From NCBI RefSeq assembly GCF_001436415.1, contig NZ_AYZB01000058.1:221494-285493 (forward strand): a stretch of 64,000 nucleotides of DNA. The letters are read 5' to 3'. Shown here one piece after another: positions 18,502-27,014 of this stretch. Made by a program: the position numbers and the translations under genes. Positions within the stretch are counted from its first letter, which is position 1. Each line of letters opens with the position of its first letter. Under the pieces are notes generated by a model. That model searched no databases, had not been told where the DNA came from, and saw only the letters and a list, made by a program, of their open reading frames with translations. This stretch comes from Latilactobacillus graminis DSM 20719. GTDB lineage: Bacteria > Bacillota > Bacilli > Lactobacillales > Lactobacillaceae.

Positions 18502-19161
18502 ATGACTAATTTTAAAGAACGTTGGCAAGATATTCCGTTTGTAACATATGCATTGATGCTCTTAAATATTTTAATGTTTGTGACGCTTTTTTTGAGACCA
18601 TCGCTTTGGTTGAATGGATTTATATCGGTTAAAGCCTTGTTGAATGGCCATATTATTGGATTTATCATGGCTTCTGTTAATCACGGCCGCTTTTTGAATC
18701 TCCTGATGGATTTGATTATTTTATATTTTGTTGGTGGACAACTAGAACGATTACTAGGACACTGGCGTCTATTAGCCGTTTATTTTTTAAGTAGTTTAGC
18801 AAGTTTATTTACAGCGAGTGCTTTTTTAGGGATTAATACGCCAACAGTTATGGCCGGAACCGCTATGTTAGGCGTGTTCGGTGGGTTTTTAATGTTGGGA
18901 GATGCCTTTAAAGAAGAAGCTGTGTTTGGGCAAATTGCCCGCCAATATTGGGTTTTTCTATTTTTAACCATTGGTCTCCAATTTATTGTTAATCACAATG
19001 CACTGTACGCAATGGTTGGTGGCGTGTTAGGTGGATTTTTAAGTAGTATGGCACTTGGTGCACCTAAGGTGGGGAGAATTAACCCACTCAACCGTGCCGT
19101 TAGTGGATTAATTTATGTTGGTACGCTAATATTATTTGGTTTCCTGGGTATGAATCATTAA
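18502..19161 (+). CDS. Rhomboid-fold membrane protein lacking the catalytic dyad
   Basis: A 219-residue protein with six to seven membrane segments. It sits where Bacillus has gluP (yqgP), between fthC and yqgQ. The rhomboid frame is visible: N-H-G-R-F-L-N-L-L-M-D, G-G-Q-L-E-R-L-L-G-H-W-R, then the active-site helix and the last TM helix with V-G-G-V-L-G-G. Aligning by eye, the GASG serine loop reads M-A-G-T and the catalytic His (A-H-x-G-G) is Met. So it keeps the fold but should not be a serine protease. AAGGAG lies 6 bases before the ATG at 18502. It may bind or retain membrane clients as other pseudo-rhomboids do (inference). Confidence 0.8.
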   Translation: MTNFKERWQDIPFVTYALMLLNILMFVTLFLRPSLWLNGFISVKALLNGHIIGFIMASVNHGRFLNLLMDLIILYFVGGQLERLLGHWRLLAVYFLSSLASLFTASAFLGINTPTVMAGTAMLGVFGGFLMLGDAFKEEAVFGQIARQYWVFLFLTIGLQFIVNHNALYAMVGGVLGGFLSSMALGAPKVGRINPLNRAVSGLIYVGTLILFGFLGMNH

Positions 19162-19193
19162 TCAATTTATGTATAATATTAAAGGTGAAGTTG

Positions 19194-19427
19194 ATGAGAA
19201 CACTATATGACGTACAACAACTTTTAAAACAATTTGGCGTTTACGTCCATCTGGGTAAGCGACTTTGGGATATTGAATTGACCAGCATCGAATTACGGCA
19301 TATTTATGATGCAGGGTTGATTGATGGCAAAGTATATCGTGATGCCAAGCTAGTTTTAGTGCGTGAACATCGGTTGGAAACAAATGAAGCGTTTAATCAC
19401 AATTTATTGGAGGAGAAATTTAAATGA
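19194..19427 (+). CDS. yqgQ: YqgQ family protein (DUF910)
   Basis: A 77-residue helical protein with the family pattern M-R-T-L-Y-D-V-Q-Q-L-L-K-x-F-G ... W-D-I-E-L-T-S-I-E-L-R-H-I-Y-D-A-G-L-I. Its function is unknown; it sits next to glucokinase across Firmicutes. AGGTGA lies before the ATG at 19194; a GTG at 19185 overlaps that RBS. Its stop overlaps the glcK start as ATGA, indicating translational coupling. Confidence 0.9.
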   Translation: MRTLYDVQQLLKQFGVYVHLGKRLWDIELTSIELRHIYDAGLIDGKVYRDAKLVLVREHRLETNEAFNHNLLEEKFK

Positions 19428-20395
19428 CAGACAAAAAGTTAATTGGCGTCGATTTAGGTGGAACAACAGCTAAATTTGCAATTATGACAATGGATGGCGA
19501 AATCCAACAACGCTGGAGTATCGATACGGATATTTTAGATGAAGGTAGTCATATTACGCCTGATATCATTGAATCGATTAATCATCATTTAGATTTATAT
19601 AACATGACACCTGATGATTTTATCGGGATTGGCATGGGGACCCCGGGTAGTGTTAATAGCCAAGAGGGGACCGTTATCGGTGCGTATAATTTAAATTGGA
19701 AGACACCGCAATACCTCCGTCGTGATATCGAAGCTGGCACACATATGAAGTTGGCAATTGATAACGATGCCAACGTTGCTGCGTTAGGTGAACGTTGGAA
19801 AGGGGCTGGTGAGAACCAACCTGATGTTGCTTTTGTGACCCTTGGCACTGGTGTTGGTGGTGGCATCGTGGCTGACGGTCATTTACTACATGGGGTGGCT
19901 GGCTCTGCCGGCGAACTTGGCCATGTAACGGTTGAACCGCATGGCTATGATTGTACTTGTGGTAAACAAGGTTGTTTAGAAACCTATGCTTCCGCGACGG
20001 GTGTTGTGCGGGTAGCACGTGATATGGCTGAAGAATACGCTGGTAACTCAAAATTAAAAACAATGTTAGATGATGGGGAAGAAATCAGCTCTAAACTGGT
20101 TTTTGACATGGCAAAAGATGCAGATGCATTGGCAATTAAAGTGGTCGATCGAGTTTCTTATTACCTTGGTTTAGCACTAGGCAATGTGGGGAATATGTTG
20201 AACCCATCGTATATCGTTATCGGTGGAGGCGTTTCGGCTGCGGGTGAATTTTTACGTCAGCAAGTTGAATCGTACTTTGAAGAATTCACGTTCCCAAATG
20301 TCAAAAAAACGACTAAGATTCGTTTGGCAAACTTAGGAAATGTCGCTGGTGTCATCGGTGCTGCATCACTTGCGCTTCAATTTAATCAACAATAA
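19424..20395 (+). CDS. glcK: Glucokinase (ROK family)
   Basis: A 323-residue ATP-dependent glucose kinase feeding glycolysis. The phosphate-1 loop is G-V-D-L-G-G-T-T-A-K-F. The catalytic Asp lies in I-D-N-D-A-N-V-A-A-L-G-E. The ROK zinc motif is H-V-T-V-E-P-H...C-T-C-G-K-Q-G-C-L-E. The adenosine region is V-I-G-G-G-V. TTGGAGGAG lies 9 bases before the ATG. The length is standard. It is preceded by yqgQ and followed by yqhL, the usual order in Firmicutes. Confidence 0.96.
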   Translation: MTDKKLIGVDLGGTTAKFAIMTMDGEIQQRWSIDTDILDEGSHITPDIIESINHHLDLYNMTPDDFIGIGMGTPGSVNSQEGTVIGAYNLNWKTPQYLRRDIEAGTHMKLAIDNDANVAALGERWKGAGENQPDVAFVTLGTGVGGGIVADGHLLHGVAGSAGELGHVTVEPHGYDCTCGKQGCLETYASATGVVRVARDMAEEYAGNSKLKTMLDDGEEISSKLVFDMAKDADALAIKVVDRVSYYLGLALGNVGNMLNPSYIVIGGGVSAAGEFLRQQVESYFEEFTFPNVKKTTKIRLANLGNVAGVIGAASLALQFNQQ

Positions 20396-20418
20396 TATGT
20401 TATAAGGGAGTCTTATCA

Positions 20419-20841
20419 ATGCTTGTATTAGGGACAATTAATGTATGGGTAATAATTAATAGCATTCTAATCGTTATTTTACTATGGTTCTTTGGCGACT
20501 GGGCATATTATCGAATTCAACGCAAACGGTTAGGCGGCGAATTAACTGAGACGGCGTTTGAAGAAACTATGCGTAAGGCCCAAATTGTCGACTTGCGAGA
20601 AAAAAAAGATTTTGATGCTGGCCATATTTTAGGAGCCCGCAGCTTACCTTATTCAATGTTGAAACAAAATATGAGTGAATTACGGATGGACTTACCAGTC
20701 TACTTATATGATGCAGGCATTACGCTTAGCATCCGAGCAGCGCTGAAGTTAAAAAAAGCTGGTTTTACTGATATTAAGTGGTTGCAAAAGGGGTATGCTG
20801 GGTGGACCGGCAAAACAAAACGTAAAAAGCATGTGAATTAA
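20419..20841 (+). CDS. yqhL: YqhL-type rhodanese-like protein without the active-site cysteine
   Basis: A 140-residue protein with one N-terminal membrane helix (about residues 8-27) and a cytoplasmic rhodanese domain (about 50-135). V-D-L-R-E-K-K-D-F-D-A-G-H-I-L-G-A and the L-P-V-Y-L-Y segment are typical. The catalytic loop that normally begins with Cys (C-x-x-G-x-R-S) reads D-A-G-I-T-L-S, so sulfurtransferase activity is not expected; it may be a binding or scaffold domain. It is the last gene of the fthC-glcK operon, 23 bp after glcK with a GGGAG RBS, before a terminator. Confidence 0.85.
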   Translation: MLVLGTINVWVIINSILIVILLWFFGDWAYYRIQRKRLGGELTETAFEETMRKAQIVDLREKKDFDAGHILGARSLPYSMLKQNMSELRMDLPVYLYDAGITLSIRAALKLKKAGFTDIKWLQKGYAGWTGKTKRKKHVN

Positions 20842-20843
20842 AC

Positions 20844-20894
20844 AAAAAGCCCAAGAGTTGCTAGCAAAGAAACTAGTCGACTGTTGGGTTTTTA
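20844..20894 (+). terminator. Terminator after yqhL
   Basis: AAAAAGCCCAA...TTGGGTTTTT outer stem with an imperfect inner stem (AGTTGCTAG/CTAGTCGACT) and a T-run. Confidence 0.7.
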
Positions 20895-20996
20895 TGTTAG
20901 TGTACAACAGCAGGCGGTTATATTTTAGCGATTGATGTATAACCTAGAGACTGGCTTACGGACACGTTTCAAGATAGCGGGGGATTGAGTTGCTAT

Positions 20997-21027
20997 AAAA
21001 AAAGCCCGTTACACGAAGTAACGGGCT
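20997..21027 (-). terminator. Terminator of the DUF3042 gene
   Basis: AGCCCGTTAC-ACGAA-GTAACGGGCT, a 10-bp perfect stem with a T-run on the minus strand. Confidence 0.85.
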
Positions 21028-21044
21028 CAGTCGTTGCATGTGAC

Positions 21045-21224
21045 TTAGCCTTGGTGAGCTGAATGGCTCTTCCGGTTTGCACGTCGACGACTTTCTTCAA
21101 TTTGATTTTCTTTTTCTTCGATTGGATCAACGACGGTCTTCTTAAACGCTAAGAGTGAACCGGCAATTGCACCGACTGTTGAAACGGTCCCAATCACGAA
21201 ACCCTTTAGAAATTTATGTTTCAT
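21045..21224 (-). CDS. DUF3042 family small protein
   Basis: A 59-residue protein with an N-terminal hydrophobic helix (F-V-I-G-T-V-S-T-V-G-A-I-A-G-S-L-L-A-F) followed by a charged helix ending in S-A-H-Q-G. This matches DUF3042 proteins of Lactobacillales, whose function is unknown. A perfect AGGAGG lies 8 bases before the ATG at 21224; the longer frame from 21257 has no RBS. It is monocistronic, has its own terminator, and is convergent with yqhL. Confidence 0.82.
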   Translation of the reverse strand: MKHKFLKGFVIGTVSTVGAIAGSLLAFKKTVVDPIEEKENQIEESRRRANRKSHSAHQG

Positions 21225-21330
21225 AAGTAAAGCCTCCTCAAGTCTCAATACATTCATTCAAGTACAACTTTATTATCGCGTATTTGGGTGCGAATAGCTA
21301 GTAAAATACGTTAATTAATGTGGTGAAAAT

Positions 21331-22263
21331 ATGAAAAAAGAAAAGTTAATTGTAATTGTCGGGCCGACTGGCGTTGGTAAAACGGCATTAAGCTTACAAC
21401 TCGCGCAGCAGTTGCACGGTGAAATTATTTCCGGGGATGCGATGCAAGTTTATCGCCAATTGGATATCGGCACGGCGAAAGTGACCCCCAAGGAAAAAGC
21501 GCTTGTGCCGCACCACTTAATTGATGTGGCAGATATTGATCAACGGTTTACCGCCTTTGACTTTCAACAGCAAGGGCAACAACTCGTCACTGAAATTATC
21601 AGTCGCCAACATATGCCCTTAATTGTTGGTGGGACGGGATTGTATTTGCAGGCATTACTGTATGATATGACTCTGGGTAGCGCGCAAGACGCGGAACAGA
21701 ATTTTACAATTCGTCAAAAGTGGCAAACTTTTTTGGATCAGCATTCTGAAGCAGATTTATGGCAAGCACTTAATCAGATTGATCCGCAAGCGGCTGGTAA
21801 AATTTCAGCTACCAATCCACGCCGTGTGATTCGTGCCCTAGAAGTCTATGAAACAACTGGGACATTATTTTCGCAGCAACGACCAAAAAAATTACGCTAT
21901 GATTCGTTTATTATCGGGTTGAACTGCGAACGCCAGTTATTGTACGATCGCATTAATCAACGGGTCGATCAGATGGTTGCAGCGGGGTTGATCGAAGAAG
22001 CACGGTTAGCTTATGCACATCGTGAAACGAGCCCGCAAGCTGTACGGGGGATTGGCTATAAAGAGTTCTTTCCTTATTTTGATGGTACCGGATCGTTAGA
22101 AACGGCAATTGCGCAAGTGAAACAGAATTCACGGCATTATGCAAAACGGCAATTAACTTGGTTTAGAAACCAGATTCCGGTAAACTGGTACAATTTAGTT
22201 GAACAACCAGAAGCCGATTTAGCCCGGATTCAAACTGATTTACAACAATGGTTACAGCAATAA
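21331..22263 (+). CDS. miaA: tRNA dimethylallyltransferase
   Basis: A 310-residue enzyme that adds the isopentenyl group to A37 of tRNAs reading UNN codons. Motifs: P-loop G-P-T-G-V-G-K-T near residue 11; I-S-G-D-A-M-Q-V-Y-R-Q-L-D-I-G-T-A-K; V-G-G-T-G-L-Y; N-P-R-R-V-I-R-A-L-E; and G-I-G-Y-K-E near the C-terminus. The length is normal. The next gene, ynbB, starts 19 bp downstream. The order miaA-ynbB-glnR-glnA is conserved in Firmicutes, though hfq and hflX are not present here. Confidence 0.96.
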   Translation: MKKEKLIVIVGPTGVGKTALSLQLAQQLHGEIISGDAMQVYRQLDIGTAKVTPKEKALVPHHLIDVADIDQRFTAFDFQQQGQQLVTEIISRQHMPLIVGGTGLYLQALLYDMTLGSAQDAEQNFTIRQKWQTFLDQHSEADLWQALNQIDPQAAGKISATNPRRVIRALEVYETTGTLFSQQRPKKLRYDSFIIGLNCERQLLYDRINQRVDQMVAAGLIEEARLAYAHRETSPQAVRGIGYKEFFPYFDGTGSLETAIAQVKQNSRHYAKRQLTWFRNQIPVNWYNLVEQPEADLARIQTDLQQWLQQ

Positions 22264-22282
22264 TAGAAATGGAGTGGTTAAG

Positions 22283-23539
22283 ATGGATTGGCAAGCAAGC
22301 TTAGCACCAGAATTACAAGCTAAAATCGCGGCAGTTGATGCGCAAATCGCACCACGTTTACAGGCACTGGATGAACAAATCATCAATAATCAAGCAAAGG
22401 TGCTCGAAGCGTTCCAGACAGAAAATATTTCTGAATCACATTTAAGCGGGACAACTGGTTACGGTAACGATGATCAGGGGCGCGATAAATTAGAGGCTGT
22501 TTATCGCCGCGTTTTCAAAACTGAAGCTGCCCTTGTGCGGCCACAACTAGTTTCTGGCACGCACGCAATTGGAACGGCTTTATTAGGCATGTTGCGTCCA
22601 GGCGACGACCTTTTATATCTAACCGGTGAACCTTATGATACGTTGCAAGAAGTCATCGGAATGGCCGGCAATGGAATTGGTTCACTAAAAGAATTCCAAA
22701 TTGGATTTGATTTCGTACCATTATTAGAGAATGGGGCCGTAGATTTTGAAACAGCGCGGACCAAAATCACCGGTAAGACAAAAGTAGTTGCTATCCAACG
22801 CTCACGGGGCTACGCTGATCGCGATAGCTTTACAGTTGCTAAAATCAAAGAAATGATTACCTTTGTCAAAGATATTAACCCTGAATTGATTGTCTTTGTC
22901 GATAATGCTTACGGTGAATTCTCTGAAACAACGGAGCCAACGGAGTTCGGAGCTGACGTCATGGCGGGTTCTTTGATCAAAAATGCTGGTGGTGGTATCG
23001 CGCAAACGGGTGGTTATATTGTCGGCACTGAGAAATTAATCGAAATGATTGGTTATCGGCTCACTGTGCCAGGTGTTGGTGCTAGTGAAGGGGCCACCCA
23101 AGGTAATTTACAATTGATGTTTGAAGGTTTCTTCTTAGCCCCAAGTGTGACTGGTAATGCGATTAAAGGGGCTGTTTTTGAAGCAGCGCTCTTGGAACAA
23201 ATGGGCTTGAGTGTCTCACCGAAATGGGATGCGCCCAGAACTGACTTGATTCAAACGGTGAACTTCGGTAATCCAGATGATATGGTTAAGTTCGCTGGTT
23301 GTGTTCAAGCACAATCACCAATTGATTCATTTGTGACCCCGATTCCAAGTGATTTTGCTGGTTACGAAGACCAGATCGTAATGGCTGCCGGGACCTTTAT
23401 CCAAGGTGCTAGTATTGAATTTTCAGCCGATGGACCACTGCGCGCACCATATACCCTTTACTTGCAAGGTGGGTTAACTTACGCGCACGTTAAACTCGCG
23501 ATTAGTCGAGCGGTGCAAACAACTTTTTTTGAAAAATAA
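22283..23539 (+). CDS. ynbB: YnbB family PLP-dependent enzyme (methionine gamma-lyase-like, 'aluminium resistance')
   Basis: A 418-residue fold-type I PLP protein of the YnbB/'aluminium resistance' family, related to Cys/Met metabolism enzymes. Seen: G-T-T-G-Y-G-N-D-D-Q-G-R, R-P-Q-L-V-S-G-T-H-A-I, the F-V-D-N-A-Y-G-E-F strand with the PLP Asp, and S-L-I-K-N-A-G-G-G with the PLP lysine. The true reaction is not established. GGAG lies 9 bases before the ATG at 22283. In Bacillus it directly precedes glnR-glnA; here two extra genes lie between, after a terminator. Confidence 0.88.
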   Translation: MDWQASLAPELQAKIAAVDAQIAPRLQALDEQIINNQAKVLEAFQTENISESHLSGTTGYGNDDQGRDKLEAVYRRVFKTEAALVRPQLVSGTHAIGTALLGMLRPGDDLLYLTGEPYDTLQEVIGMAGNGIGSLKEFQIGFDFVPLLENGAVDFETARTKITGKTKVVAIQRSRGYADRDSFTVAKIKEMITFVKDINPELIVFVDNAYGEFSETTEPTEFGADVMAGSLIKNAGGGIAQTGGYIVGTEKLIEMIGYRLTVPGVGASEGATQGNLQLMFEGFFLAPSVTGNAIKGAVFEAALLEQMGLSVSPKWDAPRTDLIQTVNFGNPDDMVKFAGCVQAQSPIDSFVTPIPSDFAGYEDQIVMAAGTFIQGASIEFSADGPLRAPYTLYLQGGLTYAHVKLAISRAVQTTFFEK

Positions 23540-23545
23540 ATTCAT

Positions 23546-23586
23546 AGCGGTCAATCAAATTCGCGTTTAATTGACCGCTTTTTTTG
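23546..23586 (+). terminator. Terminator after ynbB
   Basis: AGCGGTCAAT...ATTGACCGCT, a 10-bp perfect stem with a T-run. Confidence 0.85.
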
Positions 23587-23707
23587 TACATCAAGCGTGG
23601 TATGATAAGGATGCAACGAATCGTAGCGGTCGGTTTTAAGTGATGCTTTGGATTGTTGCTAGTATAAATGTGTCAATCTCGCTACGGTAAGTCTTGGAGG
23701 TGGTTAG

Positions 23708-24565
23708 ATGTTAATTGGTCAACAATTAAAACAATTTCGTTTGGATGCGGGCTACTCGCAACAGACATTCGCGGAGCAGATTAATGTGTCACGCCAAGTC
23801 ATTTCTAAATGGGAGACGGATAAAAGTGCACCAGACTTGAATACATTGGTTGCTCTTGCCAAGTTGTATAATGTAAGTTTGAATACTTTGCTCGGGGTTG
23901 AAACGGTCACTAAACCGAATTCATTCTTTGGGCGGTTGCGGCAACATTGGCATTTGGCAGCAAGCGAAAACCCAAAGCCGGTGTCTGATTTGGGGCGAAT
24001 CATGCACCAACCGGAGCGACACTATGTTGATTTGGCACAACAGTTCAGCGCAGCTTTGACGGATGTTAGTGTTGTGAGCGATGGCCAAACAATGCCAGCT
24101 CACTGGCGCCAAGCACGGAGTCCTTATTTAATTGCATTAGAACCGCGCCAAATTTGTTTAAAGCAGACAGATGTTTTAAAAGTCATGCCCATGAAAGTTG
24201 TTAAACAACTTGCGACACCGGAAATTCGAGCAATTCATTATGCGGTCATGCAGACTGCTGGACCATCAACCGTTGGCGGGTTACAAGGCATCGGGCGCGC
24301 TTATCGGGCCGTCGTGACAGTTGATACAAAGCAATCCGTAGTGCCATACTATATCACTAATCAAGATTTTTATCAGTTGGCAAAAGTTTTGAAGGCTTAT
24401 ACGCAACAGGAACACATTCAATTTGATGATCAGATGGCTTTGCTGCCTTATTTTAGGACGCATGACACAACTGACTTTAATTATTTAGACGCACATTACA
24501 GTGGATTGGCGGAAAAAGTTGGGTTTCCATCCGAAAGCATAGGACAGGTGGTTTATCGATGGTAG
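23708..24565 (+). CDS. XRE-family transcriptional regulator with a C-terminal domain of unknown function
   Basis: A 285-residue protein. Residues 3-62 are a clear Cro/C1 HTH (L-K-Q-F-R-L-D-A-G-Y-S-Q-Q-T-F-A-E ... S-R-Q-V-I-S-K-W-E-T-D-K-S-A-P-D). Residues 80-285 form a globular, non-membrane region rich in short strands, which I do not recognise; it might be a ligand-binding domain. TTGGAGG lies before the ATG. Its stop overlaps the Tag-like start by 7 bases, so the two are translationally coupled and probably work together. This pair interrupts the usual ynbB-glnR adjacency. Confidence 0.8.
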   Translation: MLIGQQLKQFRLDAGYSQQTFAEQINVSRQVISKWETDKSAPDLNTLVALAKLYNVSLNTLLGVETVTKPNSFFGRLRQHWHLAASENPKPVSDLGRIMHQPERHYVDLAQQFSAALTDVSVVSDGQTMPAHWRQARSPYLIALEPRQICLKQTDVLKVMPMKVVKQLATPEIRAIHYAVMQTAGPSTVGGLQGIGRAYRAVVTVDTKQSVVPYYITNQDFYQLAKVLKAYTQQEHIQFDDQMALLPYFRTHDTTDFNYLDAHYSGLAEKVGFPSESIGQVVYRW

Positions 24566-25104
24566 ATGAAATAGTTAAAAACAACTTTGAAACGGCAACA
24601 GATGGGGTTCAGGCTTATCACAATTATTTTGGCACGCCAACGCACGATGATCGCATTTGGTTTGAACTCTTAACAGTTGGGGTTTTCCAAGTGGGGTTGA
24701 GCTGGAAAGTAGCTGCAAGTAAAATACCAGTTCTGCGGCAACAAATGGCGGGGATGGTGATTGAAAAAGTCGCACAATTCGATGAAATGGATGTTGAACG
24801 CCTGCAAAAAGAATCAGACATGATTCGTAATTCGCGTAAAATTCGAGCAACGATTCAAAATGCGCGGGCAATTCAAGCCATCCAAGCTGAATATGGTAGC
24901 TTTTCAGCCTATCTGTGGGCATTTGTTGATGGTCAGCCCCAACTGCTTGATTCACAAATGACTGGTGTGTCCGATAAATCAGCGCCGATCAGTACGCAAC
25001 TTGCTAAAGACTTGAAGAAGCGCCAGTTTAAATTTGTTGGACCGGTGGTAACACATTTGTTTATGCTTGCGGGTGGGTTAATTCAAATCATCGATGAAGA
25101 CTAA
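24559..25104 (+). CDS. DNA-3-methyladenine glycosylase I (Tag)-like protein, divergent
   Basis: A 181-residue protein aligning by eye with Tag: Y-H-N-Y-F-G-T-P near residue 20, Q-V-G-L-S-W near residue 50, D-V-E-R-L, I-R-N-S-R-K-I-R-A-T-I-Q-N-A-R-A, and K-R-Q-F-K-F-V-G-P near the end. In E. coli Tag a Glu sits in L-E-G-Q-Q-A-G-L-S-W; the same stretch here is V-G-V-F-Q-V-G-L-S-W, so the Glu is missing. The N-terminal Cys and C-terminal His/Cys zinc ligands are also absent. It may have altered specificity or be a DNA-binding relic. It is coupled to the XRE regulator upstream. Confidence 0.78.
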   Translation: MVDEIVKNNFETATDGVQAYHNYFGTPTHDDRIWFELLTVGVFQVGLSWKVAASKIPVLRQQMAGMVIEKVAQFDEMDVERLQKESDMIRNSRKIRATIQNARAIQAIQAEYGSFSAYLWAFVDGQPQLLDSQMTGVSDKSAPISTQLAKDLKKRQFKFVGPVVTHLFMLAGGLIQIIDED

Positions 25105-25148
25105 TTCTAAAAAGATAAACCAAATTATTTTACCTTTTTGGTTGACTG

Positions 25149-25167
25149 ATGTTATAAAAGCTAACAT
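25149..25167 (+). promoter_or_regulatory. GlnR operator
   Basis: ATGTTATAAAAGCTAACAT is a perfect 6-7-6 inverted repeat that fits the GlnR/TnrA consensus TGTNA-N7-TNACA. It ends 6 bp before the -35 of the glnR promoter, so GlnR probably autoregulates glnRA from here. Confidence 0.85.
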
Positions 25168-25173
25168 CAAATA

Positions 25174-25202
25174 TTGACCGTTTAAATGACGACTGGTAAG
25201 AT
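25174..25202 (+). promoter_or_regulatory. Promoter of glnRA
   Basis: TTGACC, 17-bp spacer, TAAGAT with a TGG extended -10. It lies about 24 bp upstream of the glnR ATG and immediately downstream of the GlnR operator. Confidence 0.75.
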
Positions 25203-25225
25203 AAAACGCAAGTGAGGTGAAATGG

Positions 25226-25597
25226 ATGGCTGAAAAACAGTTAAGGCGCAACTTAGCAGTTTTACCAATTGGGACGGTAATGAAATTGACAGGGCAAACT
25301 GCGCGCCAAATTCGCTATTATGAGACACAGGCGCTTGTTTTTCCAGAACGGACAATCGGACATCAACGCATGTTTTCGTTGAACGATGTTGATCGTTTGT
25401 TGGAAATTAAGGATTACTTAGCTGAAGGGACGACAATGGTGCAGATTCGCCAGATTTATCAGAAGAAGGCGGATCGGCAGCGTGATAAACAGTTATCAGA
25501 CGAGAAGGCACGGCGGTTATTGGCTAATGAATTATTATCGGTTGGTGGCTTAGTTGGACAACGGTCGACCATTTCACAATCATCTAAATTATATTAA
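25226..25597 (+). CDS. glnR: Nitrogen regulator GlnR (MerR family)
   Basis: A 123-residue MerR-type repressor of nitrogen genes, activated by feedback-inhibited glutamine synthetase. N-terminal winged [25 protein letters not shown], then [24 protein letters not shown] lies before the ATG at 25226. The coding region ends 14 bp before glnA, forming the usual glnRA operon. A perfect GlnR box upstream indicates autoregulation. Confidence 0.95.
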   Translation: MAEKQLRRNLAVLPIGTVMKLTGQTARQIRYYETQALVFPERTIGHQRMFSLNDVDRLLEIKDYLAEGTTMVQIRQIYQKKADRQRDKQLSDEKARRLLANELLSVGGLVGQRSTISQSSKLY

Positions 25598-25611
25598 GGG
25601 GCGACGGATTA

Positions 25612-26955
25612 ATGGCACGAAAAGTATTGACGGCAGTAGCAATTAAACGGTTAGTCGAACAAGAGAATGTTAAATTTTTACGATTAATGTTTACGGATAT
25701 CAACGGGATTATTAAAAATGTGGAAGTGCCCATTAGTCAATTAGATAAAGTTTTAAGTAATAAAATGATGTTTGACGGATCCTCAATTGACGGCTTTGTG
25801 CGGATTGAAGAAAGTGATATGTATTTGCGTCCTGATTTAAGTACATGGCTCATTTTCCCATGGGAAGCTGAACATGGGAAAGTCGCACGGTTAATCTGTT
25901 CCATTTATACGGCCGATGGGCAACCATTCTTAGGTGATCCGCGGAATAATTTAAAAAAATTAGTGCGCGAAATGCAAACTAAAGGGTTCCAAGATTTTAA
26001 TATTGGTCCGGAACCAGAATTTTTCTTATTTAAATTGGACGCATACAACAAACCGACGTTGAAGTTGAATGACCAAGGCGGCTACTTTGATTTTGCCCCC
26101 GTTGATTTAGGGGAAAATTGTCGGCGCGATATCGTTTTAGAGCTTGAGAAAATGGGCTTTGAAGTCGAAGCCAGTCATCATGAAGTTGCCCCTGGCCAAC
26201 ATGAAATTGATTTTAAATATGCAGATGCTGTTGACGCTGCCGATAATATTCAAACGTTTAAATTAGTGGTTAAAACCATTGCGCGAAAGCATGGCCTACA
26301 TGCAACGTTCATGCCAAAACCCTTGCACGGTGTTAACGGTTCTGGGATGCATATTAATATGTCGCTCTTTAATCAAGATGGTACTAATGCGTTCTATGAT
26401 GAGAAGGGAACTGAACACCTTTCAGAAACGGCTTACCATTTCTTAGCTGGTTTATTGCAACATGCGCGCGCAATTACGGCGATTAACAACCCAACAGTCA
26501 ATTCTTACAAACGACTAGTCCCTGGTTTTGAAGCTCCGGTTTATGTGGCGTGGTCTGGTCATAATCGTTCACCATTAATTCGGGTCCCCCAATCACGTGG
26601 CTTATCAACGCGGCTTGAATTGCGGAGTGTGGATCCAAGTGCTAATCCCTACCTAGCAATTGGATCAATTTTAGCCGCTGGGTTGTCTGGCTTAGAACAA
26701 GAATTATTACCGGAAGCGGGTGTAGATCGTAATATCTATAGTATGGATGAAGCCGAACGGAAAGAAAATCACATTACAGATTTACCATCAACGCTTCACA
26801 ATGCGTTGAAAGAGCTAGCACAAGATGAAGTTATTAAAGCTTCAATGGGATCGTATCTCTACCAGAGTTTCATGGATTCTAAGTCATTGGAGTGGGCGGC
26901 ATACCGGCAACAAGTTTCTGATTGGGAACGTGAACAGTATTTGGAACTCTATTAG
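25612..26955 (+). CDS. glnA: Glutamine synthetase, GSI-alpha type
   Basis: A 447-residue enzyme, the length of the feedback-inhibited GSI-alpha class without adenylylation insert. Motifs: D-G-S-S-I-D-G-F; the metal and ATP segment [20 protein letters not shown]; the [12 protein letters not shown] loop; [17 protein letters not shown]; and [14 protein letters not shown]. It makes glutamine from glutamate and ammonia in the cytoplasm and, when inhibited, activates GlnR. It follows glnR directly. Confidence 0.97.
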   Translation: MARKVLTAVAIKRLVEQENVKFLRLMFTDINGIIKNVEVPISQLDKVLSNKMMFDGSSIDGFVRIEESDMYLRPDLSTWLIFPWEAEHGKVARLICSIYTADGQPFLGDPRNNLKKLVREMQTKGFQDFNIGPEPEFFLFKLDAYNKPTLKLNDQGGYFDFAPVDLGENCRRDIVLELEKMGFEVEASHHEVAPGQHEIDFKYADAVDAADNIQTFKLVVKTIARKHGLHATFMPKPLHGVNGSGMHINMSLFNQDGTNAFYDEKGTEHLSETAYHFLAGLLQHARAITAINNPTVNSYKRLVPGFEAPVYVAWSGHNRSPLIRVPQSRGLSTRLELRSVDPSANPYLAIGSILAAGLSGLEQELLPEAGVDRNIYSMDEAERKENHITDLPSTLHNALKELAQDEVIKASMGSYLYQSFMDSKSLEWAAYRQQVSDWEREQYLELY

Positions 26956-27014
26956 TCGCTATTTGCGCCATCTTTTTGTACAATTAAACTTTAGAAATAG
27001 AAAGTTGGCAGAGT

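Noticed and set aside
19674..20063. 129-codon open frame antisense to glcK
   Set aside because: Composition is dominated by His/Gln/Pro from the complementary codons of a clear glucokinase gene; no RBS.
24575..24955. 126-codon open frame antisense to the Tag-like gene
   Set aside because: Fully overlapped by a gene with family motifs and a coupled start; no RBS or recognisable domain.
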